NCBI GenBank assembly: GCA_032251315.1
Contig: JAVVEE010000020.1
Span: 1 to 35,761 of the forward strand
Reading direction: 5' to 3'
Origin: LH-M37 sp032251315
GTDB lineage: Bacteria > Pseudomonadota > Gammaproteobacteria > SZUA-229
Length of the DNA: 35,761 bases
Positions 31,348-35,761 of this stretch are shown piece after piece (position 1 is the stretch's first letter; every line of letters begins with the position of its first letter). A model generated the notes under the pieces. It saw only the letters and a program-made list of their open reading frames with translations. It was not told the DNA's origin and searched no databases. The position numbers and the translations under genes were made by a program.

Positions 31348-32676
31348 ATGATGAAGAAGTCACTTGTAAGCTATCAGCAGTTGCGTGAGATGCTGGTAAA
31401 CAATGATGCCTGCACGGAGGATTTGAAGCGGTTTGATTTTATGGTCTCCCGCCGGGGCTTTCTGGCACGGGCGGGAGGCGGCACCTCGGCGCTGGCTCTG
31501 TTGGGTCTGGGTGCGGGCACCGAAGCGGCATTGGAGGGGTTGTTTGGTCGGGGCATGATTCCAGAAGCCTGGGCACAGGAGGCTGACGAGGCGGGAGCAA
31601 TCGAAGGTAAATCCGGGATGATCATTCATAATCATCGCCCGATAAATGGCGAGTTTGCGCCGCATTTTCTCAATGACGATATCACCCCGACCGAGCGTCA
31701 CTTTGTGCGCAACAATGGTCTGGTGCCTCAGCGTGCCAAAGATCAGAATCCGGAAGGCTGGACTCTCACCATCGACGGCGAAGTGCAAAACACGCTCAAG
31801 CTGACTCTGGATGAGCTGAAAAAAATGCCCTCGGCGACCTATCAGGCCTGCATTGAATGCGGCGGTAATGGCCGTGCCAATTTCGACCCGCCGGTGCGCG
31901 GCAATCCCTGGAACCGTGGTGCTATCGGATGCAGCGAATGGACCGGCGTGCCACTACAGGATCTGCTGTTATTGGCGGGTCTTAAGGATACTGCTGTCTA
32001 CACGGGTCATTATGGCGAGGATCCACCGCTGGGCGCCGCCCCGCCTTTTTCACGCGGCATTCCCATCGAGAAGGCCATGGAAAAACATACTCTGGTTGCC
32101 TATGCCATGAACGGCGAGCCACTGGTCCCGCTGAACGGCTATCCGGTTCGACTGGTGGTCCCCGGCTGGATTGGCAGCGCTTCGCAAAAATGGCTGACAC
32201 GAATCTGGATTCGTGATCAGGTGCATGACTCCCACAAAATGACCGGTTATTCGTATCGGATTCCTGAATACCCCGTGCCGCCAGGTTCGCGTCCGCCTGA
32301 AGAGGTGATGAAAATCCTCACCAGCTGGCAGATCAAGTCGATGATCACACGCCCGGCTGCTGAAAGTAAGTCGGGCGTTGGCGACAAAATTGCGGTGCAT
32401 GGACACGCCTGGGCGGGCGAAAACAGCGTCGACAAAGTGCTCATCTCAACGGATTACGGCATCAACTGGAAAAAGGCCAAACTCACGCAACCGGCCAATA
32501 AATACGCCTGGTATCACTTTGATTCCGAGGTGAGTTTTGAGGGCAAGGGCTATTATGAAATCTGGGCGCGCGCCTTTGATCAGAACGGCAATGCCCAGCC
32601 GTTCCGCCAGCCGTGGAATCCCAAAGGGTATCTGGGCAACGTGATTCACCGCATTCCAGTGCTGGTGGATGTTTAA
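31348..32676 (+). CDS. sorA: Sulfite dehydrogenase molybdenum subunit (SorA/SoxC-like)
   Basis: A 442-residue periplasmic molybdopterin enzyme that oxidises sulfite to sulfate. A Tat signal, SRRGFLARAGGG (34-45), ends near AWAQEA. The oxidoreductase-molybdopterin domain contains ACIECGGNGRANF with the Mo-ligand Cys171, followed by the C-terminal Mo-co dimerisation domain (DKIAVHGHAWAGENSVDKV...). GAGGAGA lies 6 bp before the ATG. It is followed 42 bp later by a monohaem cytochrome c, the SorB role. SoxC is the close alternative, but no other sox gene is present. Confidence 0.88.
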   Translation: MMKKSLVSYQQLREMLVNNDACTEDLKRFDFMVSRRGFLARAGGGTSALALLGLGAGTEAALEGLFGRGMIPEAWAQEADEAGAIEGKSGMIIHNHRPINGEFAPHFLNDDITPTERHFVRNNGLVPQRAKDQNPEGWTLTIDGEVQNTLKLTLDELKKMPSATYQACIECGGNGRANFDPPVRGNPWNRGAIGCSEWTGVPLQDLLLLAGLKDTAVYTGHYGEDPPLGAAPPFSRGIPIEKAMEKHTLVAYAMNGEPLVPLNGYPVRLVVPGWIGSASQKWLTRIWIRDQVHDSHKMTGYSYRIPEYPVPPGSRPPEEVMKILTSWQIKSMITRPAAESKSGVGDKIAVHGHAWAGENSVDKVLISTDYGINWKKAKLTQPANKYAWYHFDSEVSFEGKGYYEIWARAFDQNGNAQPFRQPWNPKGYLGNVIHRIPVLVDV

Positions 32677-32718
32677 ACGTACCTGCTTCAAAGTCCGCAG
32701 CAGAGCTCTCGCAGCAGA

Positions 32719-33018
32719 ATGCTTATAGGTGTAGGCAACCTGGGGGTAATGGTTCTGGGCGTTGTGTTGGCGTTGCGCCCTGCTTTGGCGGAAGACGCTA
32801 ATAACGGCAACAGCCCGAAAGCACTGTTCGAAACTCATTGCAGCGCCTGTCACAGTCTGGAGCTACCACGATCACAGCGGCTGGATCGAAACACCTGGCG
32901 CTGGGTAGTCGATGACATGGTCAACGAATTCGGTGCCACCTGGATCACCGAAAAACAGCAAGACGCTATCATTGAGTATCTGGTAAAAAATCATGGTCCT
33001 GATCGACCGCGCGATTAG
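32719..33018 (+). CDS. sorB: Sulfite dehydrogenase cytochrome c subunit (SorB-like)
   Basis: A 99-residue small periplasmic cytochrome. The signal peptide (residues 1-24, cleavage ALA/ED) precedes the haem-binding motif CSACH (41-45). Met67 in WRWVVDDMVNEFGA is the likely distal ligand. The layout fits the electron acceptor of SorA. No good Shine-Dalgarno was seen before the ATG. Confidence 0.85.
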   Translation: MLIGVGNLGVMVLGVVLALRPALAEDANNGNSPKALFETHCSACHSLELPRSQRLDRNTWRWVVDDMVNEFGATWITEKQQDAIIEYLVKNHGPDRPRD

Positions 33019-33059
33019 AGCCGCATGGACTTTTAAAAAGCAGCTGTTATATAAAGAAG

Positions 33060-33569
33060 CTATCCAAGTTGCCTGAGTATTGCATCGCAGAAAGAGTTGA
33101 GGTCATCAGGTTTGCGCGAGGTAATCAAGTTAATATCTTCCACCACTGGTTGATCAACCCAGATCGCACCGGCATTAATCAGATCCTTACGAATCGAAGG
33201 CCATGAGGTCATGGTTCGACCTTTAACCACTTCCGCCTCAATCAATAACTGCGGCCCGTGACAAATTGCCGCCAGGGGTCGACCGCTGGCAGCAAATTGC
33301 CGGGTAAATTCGACCATGGAGCCATCCAGACGCAAAGTATCAGGGGCATGACCACCGGGAATAACCAGCGCATCGAAATCCTCCGGCTTGACATCACTAA
33401 CTGTGGCTTCGATTTCGGCTTTACTCTGGCCTTTTTTACCATGAACGGTCGCGCCCTTTTCCAGTCCGAGCACGACGACATCATGACCGGCTCTGCGCAA
33501 ACATTCATAAGGGGTCTGGAATTCAGAATCTTCATAACCTTCTGCAATTGGCATAGCGATTTTGCTCAT
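33060..33569 (-). CDS. DJ-1/PfpI-family protein
   Basis: A 169-residue member of the DJ-1/PfpI superfamily. The nucleophile elbow AICHGPQ holds the conserved Cys, with PGGHAPDTLR upstream and an early Glu (AEGYEDSEF). Close relatives (PfpI, YhbO) are reported as glyoxalase III/deglycase-like or stress chaperones; the true substrate is unresolved. The ATG 33569 is preceded by GGAGATA. Convergent with sorB. Confidence 0.9.
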   Translation of the reverse strand: MSKIAMPIAEGYEDSEFQTPYECLRRAGHDVVVLGLEKGATVHGKKGQSKAEIEATVSDVKPEDFDALVIPGGHAPDTLRLDGSMVEFTRQFAASGRPLAAICHGPQLLIEAEVVKGRTMTSWPSIRKDLINAGAIWVDQPVVEDINLITSRKPDDLNSFCDAILRQLG

Positions 33570-33625
33570 CTTGTTATCTCCTTCATGGTGTGTTTATACT
33601 GTTGAAAAATAGCTGCGGCTTATGC

Positions 33626-34534
33626 TCAATCGCAACCTAATGACGTAACCTGAGAAATTTTTTCATAGACACTGAAAAACTGATCACAGTGCTCGGGCGT
33701 TTTACTGTCGTAATAAAGTGTCTTTAGAATAAAATCAGCCGGCGGTTGCAGCAGCTCGCCCCCAAGCAACGTGTCATACGAAGCACCGCCGATAAGACGA
33801 TGAACCTGAGTGAGATAAATGCAATCCAGCACACCCCCCTGTAATAAAGTTTCCAGTACGCCCGGCCCGGCAATTGAATAAATATTATAAAGCCCGGCCT
33901 TAGTCAGCTGTTCGACCAGCTGCTGACCGTCAACGTCTTTGCCCTCACCGGTAAAAAGTATCTTTGCACCGCTGTTTTCTATCAGTCGGACGGCTTCAGC
34001 ATCGGCGCATTTACCGGTGGCGACATAAACCACTCGATCAGTGGTGGCACATAATTTTGCCAGTGGCAGATCCAGACTGGCGCTGAGCACCACCACCGCC
34101 GGTTGCGGCGTTAGCCCATGTTGCCTGCGCCAGGCGAGCAGGTCTGCAAAAACCGGATCGTTGCCTATCGGCAGATTATCCTGTGCCTCACCACGCACAA
34201 GTTCACGTAAGAAACGCGCGCTTACCAGCAGTACATCGGCGCGTGCCGCGAGCTCCTGATACAGACGCCAGTCACGGGGATTAGTGATGGTTTTGGGCAC
34301 ACCGCGTTTACCCGTAACCGGCTGCTCGATAGCGATACGCCCATCCAGACTGACTATAAAATTGGTATAAACCCAGGCGCGCTGCTCATCATTCTCCCTA
34401 CCAAAAGGGGTATTTAGATAAAGCCCTTCCAGCTCATATTCAGCGCCTGGGTAAGGGTAAAGGCGGGTAACAGTGCCTGAATTTATTGATGACATTTTAT
34501 TTTGAGTGCAAACTGAAAGGCTGAATGAATCCAT
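33626..34534 (-). CDS. RibD C-terminal / dihydrofolate reductase-like protein
   Basis: The frame is 302 residues; an ATG at 34495 (MSSINSGTVTRLYPYPG) may be the real start, giving 289. The core matches the RibD reductase-domain/DHFR-like family: WVYTNFIVSLDGRIA near the N-terminus, DWRLYQELAARADVLLVSARFLRE, and AGPGVLETLLQGGVLDCIYLTQVHRLIGG towards the end, consistent with NADPH binding. The deaminase half of RibD is absent and no riboflavin genes are nearby, so its substrate is unknown. Confidence 0.8.
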   Translation of the reverse strand: MDSFSLSVCTQNKMSSINSGTVTRLYPYPGAEYELEGLYLNTPFGRENDEQRAWVYTNFIVSLDGRIAIEQPVTGKRGVPKTITNPRDWRLYQELAARADVLLVSARFLRELVRGEAQDNLPIGNDPVFADLLAWRRQHGLTPQPAVVVLSASLDLPLAKLCATTDRVVYVATGKCADAEAVRLIENSGAKILFTGEGKDVDGQQLVEQLTKAGLYNIYSIAGPGVLETLLQGGVLDCIYLTQVHRLIGGASYDTLLGGELLQPPADFILKTLYYDSKTPEHCDQFFSVYEKISQVTSLGCD

Positions 34535-34640
34535 GTGCTTAAATAAGGACCTGTCATAAACATATGAATATTTACCGGGAATTTTTTGAGAACTGGCATC
34601 ATTCGGTCAGCACCTTATATTAAGGTTATTATAATTCTAA

Positions 34641-34800
34641 CCTGAATCCGTGGTTTAAACGTGGATGCATGGTGCAAGAAATTGGTTTCACAGGGGTTTC
34701 AAAAAATCTTAGCTTCACCCATAGGTTAAGCAGGCATTTTTTGATCCGCTGTGGAATCAAGAGCTTGTGCCAGACGCCGCGGTTAAGCCACGCATTCAGG
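34641..34800. mobile_element. MITE family 2 (160 bp, intact)
   Basis: Imperfect terminal inverted repeats begin CCTGAATCCGTGGTTTAA at the left and CCTGAATGCGTGGCTTAA on the other strand at the right (20 of 24 positions match). A perfect 5-bp direct repeat TCTAA flanks it at 34636-34640 and 34801-34805, the mark of transposition. No open frame of note. No relation to family 1; the transposase family is not certain (the 5-bp duplication with CC-termini could fit IS1380-like elements). Confidence 0.8.
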
Positions 34801-34832
34801 TCTAAGTATTCTACTCACCCGGAAGATTAAAG

Positions 34833-34850
34833 AATTGAAATTCATCAATA
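34833..34850. promoter_or_regulatory. FNR/CRP-family-like palindrome F
   Basis: AATTGAAATTCATCAATA; core TTGAA-ATTC-ATCAA. It lies between the two MITEs, 320 bp or more from either neighbouring gene. Confidence 0.3.
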
Positions 34851-34901
34851 GCTTTATATACGAGATCTACATTTCACATGAAGAAAAATAATTTCAATAT
34901 A

Positions 34902-35023
34902 CTAACAAAACGCATGGAAAGGATACCCTTCAATCAAGACGCGCTGAGAATACATCCGTGTATGCTCGGCAGCAGCATCCCTGCTGCTTGATTGAAGGGT
35001 ATTCTTTCCATGTAACTTAATAG
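34902..35023 (+). mobile_element. MITE family 1, copy 5 with inverted core (122 bp)
   Basis: Both ends are in the standard order (CTAACAAAACG at left, TGTAACTTAATAG at right) and flanked by TA. The core (34941-34987) runs GCGCTGAGAATACATCCG to GCAGCATCCCTGCTGC, the reverse complement of the core in copies 2 and 3. Eight bases (TGACGGTC) next to the right arm are missing. Confidence 0.88.
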
Positions 35024-35079
35024 TAAAAAATATTCTTATACAGAAGTAATCAGAATATTAAGTATATATAAAAACGTAA

Positions 35080-35097
35080 AATTGATAATTTTCAATG
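35080..35097. promoter_or_regulatory. FNR/CRP-family-like palindrome E
   Basis: AATTGA, TAATTT, TCAATG; core TTGAT-AATT-TTCAA. Its centre is about 82 bp upstream of the ATG at 35171. Confidence 0.45.
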
Positions 35098-35170
35098 AGT
35101 GATAAGCGCACTATGAGTAAACTAACAAAATAAGATTTATTGAAATAAATTAATTTCAGTGAGGATTATC

Positions 35171-35392
35171 ATGTCAGTCATTAAAATCGGCTCTGTCTAT
35201 TTTAAAAGCTTATTATTACTAAGCGCTATGGCAATTGTACTTATAACTATTGACGCTGCTTCTGAACAGGCGCAAAGAAAACAATCGACTAAGAATGATG
35301 TTGAAGCTCAGGAAATCAAAAAAGAGTGGTCGGAGGCGATTAAAATTCTGACCCAGCATTCCTCCACTCGACGTAATATAGCGCTTTTATAG
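35171..35392 (+). CDS. Small exported protein of unknown function (probably the 5' part of a broken gene)
   Basis: A 73-residue frame. The signal peptide (MSVIKIGSVYFKSLLLLSAMAIVLITIDAA) is followed by a charged helical stretch, EAQEIKKEWSEAIKILTQH, and then a TAG. GTGAGG lies just before the ATG. The frame continues open in the same phase beyond the TAG (see next entry). The charged helical composition resembles a family of small periplasmic coiled-coil proteins, from memory. Confidence 0.6.
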   Translation: MSVIKIGSVYFKSLLLLSAMAIVLITIDAASEQAQRKQSTKNDVEAQEIKKEWSEAIKILTQHSSTRRNIALL

Positions 35393-35688
35393 GCGCAACA
35401 GATACATACTGACGGCAATAGATGTATGAGCAGTTACAGACACGCGCTAAGAACCAATGGCAGCCTAAAGAGTAAAAATATGTGCGATCATAGTGAAGAA
35501 ACCCTGCAAAACATAAAGAGGGAACGCAATGAACTAGACGAATGGTATAGTGGCATAAAATACAGCTCAGATAATGCCTGGACAGAAGTTATGCAGGGCT
35601 TTATCAATACATATGGCTCACTCAGCGATTCTTTTAATAGAACTCAATCTGAATTTTCCAAATCAGACAATAAAGATCGCAGCAATTT
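35393..35688 (+). pseudogene. In-frame continuation after a TAG, truncated by MITE copy 6
   Basis: Directly after the TAG at 35390-35392 the same frame stays open to the window end. ATGs are at 35426 and 35480. The product is helical and charged: ETLQNIKRERNELDEWYSG, then NAWTEVMQGFINTYGSLSDSFNR. The element begins at 35690 and the frame reads through it (KRMERIPFNQD...). Read as one gene, this is a coiled-coil exported protein disrupted by a nonsense codon and a MITE. Read as two, it is a separate partial gene from 35480. Confidence 0.5.
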
Positions 35689-35689
35689 A

Positions 35690-35761
35690 CTAACAAAACG
35701 CATGGAAAGGATACCCTTCAATCAAGACCGTCAGCAGCAGGGATGCTGCTGCCGAGCGTAC
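35690..35761 (+). mobile_element. MITE family 1, copy 6 (cut by the window end)
   Basis: Left terminus CTAACAAAACGCATGG after the TA at 35688-35689, the full left 28-bp arm and the palindromic half of the core. It is the exact inverse of the first bases of the window. Confidence 0.88.

Noticed and set aside
31182..31388. 68-codon frame before sorA
   Set aside because: Runs out of frame into sorA, crosses the terminator-like hairpin and shows no known domain.
35121..35130. ACTAACAAAA matching the MITE terminus
   Set aside because: Only ten A-rich bases, with no further element sequence or arm; likely chance.

Overview
The window looks like a chromosomal accessory region of a gammaproteobacterium, probably marine or salt-tolerant and respiratory with an anaerobic mode. 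This rests on the gene content: a Na+-type N-ATPase operon, a phosphoketolase module, a SorAB-type sulfite dehydrogenase, an ArsR/ArsC/Acr3 arsenic operon, an ECF-controlled HvfA/DoxX cluster and FNR-like palindromes. The genus cannot be named from sequence alone. Both window ends lie inside inverted copies of the same short mobile element, so this is probably a contig broken at a repeat.

Layout. 1-571: partial MITE, C-terminal remnant of a DEAD/DEAH helicase, then a gene-free stretch. 572-1855: rlmI (23S rRNA methyltransferase). 2456-4758: Tat-exported two-gene GMC oxidoreductase (small subunit plus flavoprotein). 4833-5501: lipoprotein gene split by a MITE. 5766-7709: arsR-arsC-acr3. 7967-10171 (-): PAS-containing chemoreceptor. 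10647-15592 (-): tal, a flavodoxin-fold remnant, ackA and xfp, ending in a strong terminator. 16112-26648 (+): a divergent phosphoketolase-family enzyme followed by a complete N-ATPase operon (atpD, C, Q, a Na+/H+-antiporter-like gene, R, B, E, F, A, G). 26863-28989 (-): an unknown protein, an AhpD-like protein and its TetR-family regulator. 29066-30965 (-): hvfA-like EGKCG metallophore precursor, DoxX, ECF sigma and zinc-finger anti-sigma. 31348-33018 (+): sulfite dehydrogenase and its cytochrome c. 33060-34534 (-): DJ-1/PfpI protein and RibD-C/DHFR-like reductase. 34641-35761: two MITE families and a broken small exported protein.

How it works together. The two divergent metabolic units share an intergenic region with two FNR-like palindromes. 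Phosphoketolase makes acetyl phosphate from sugar phosphates, acetate kinase turns it into ATP, and transaldolase feeds in pentose carbon. The N-ATPase could spend ATP to export Na+, and the embedded antiporter couples Na+ to H+. This points to an energy and ion-homeostasis module for low-oxygen or salt stress (inference).

Most notable: (i) a 130-bp TA-flanked MITE in six copies, one with its core inverted and one splitting a lipoprotein gene so that excision restores the frame exactly; (ii) a second 160-bp MITE with a 5-bp target duplication; (iii) an HvfA-type precursor peptide and DoxX without the MNIO and partner maturases; (iv) a perfect hairpin that would hide the Shine-Dalgarno of the ECF sigma gene; (v) an antiporter inside the N-ATPase operon; (vi) a phosphoketolase paralogue with a rewritten active site.
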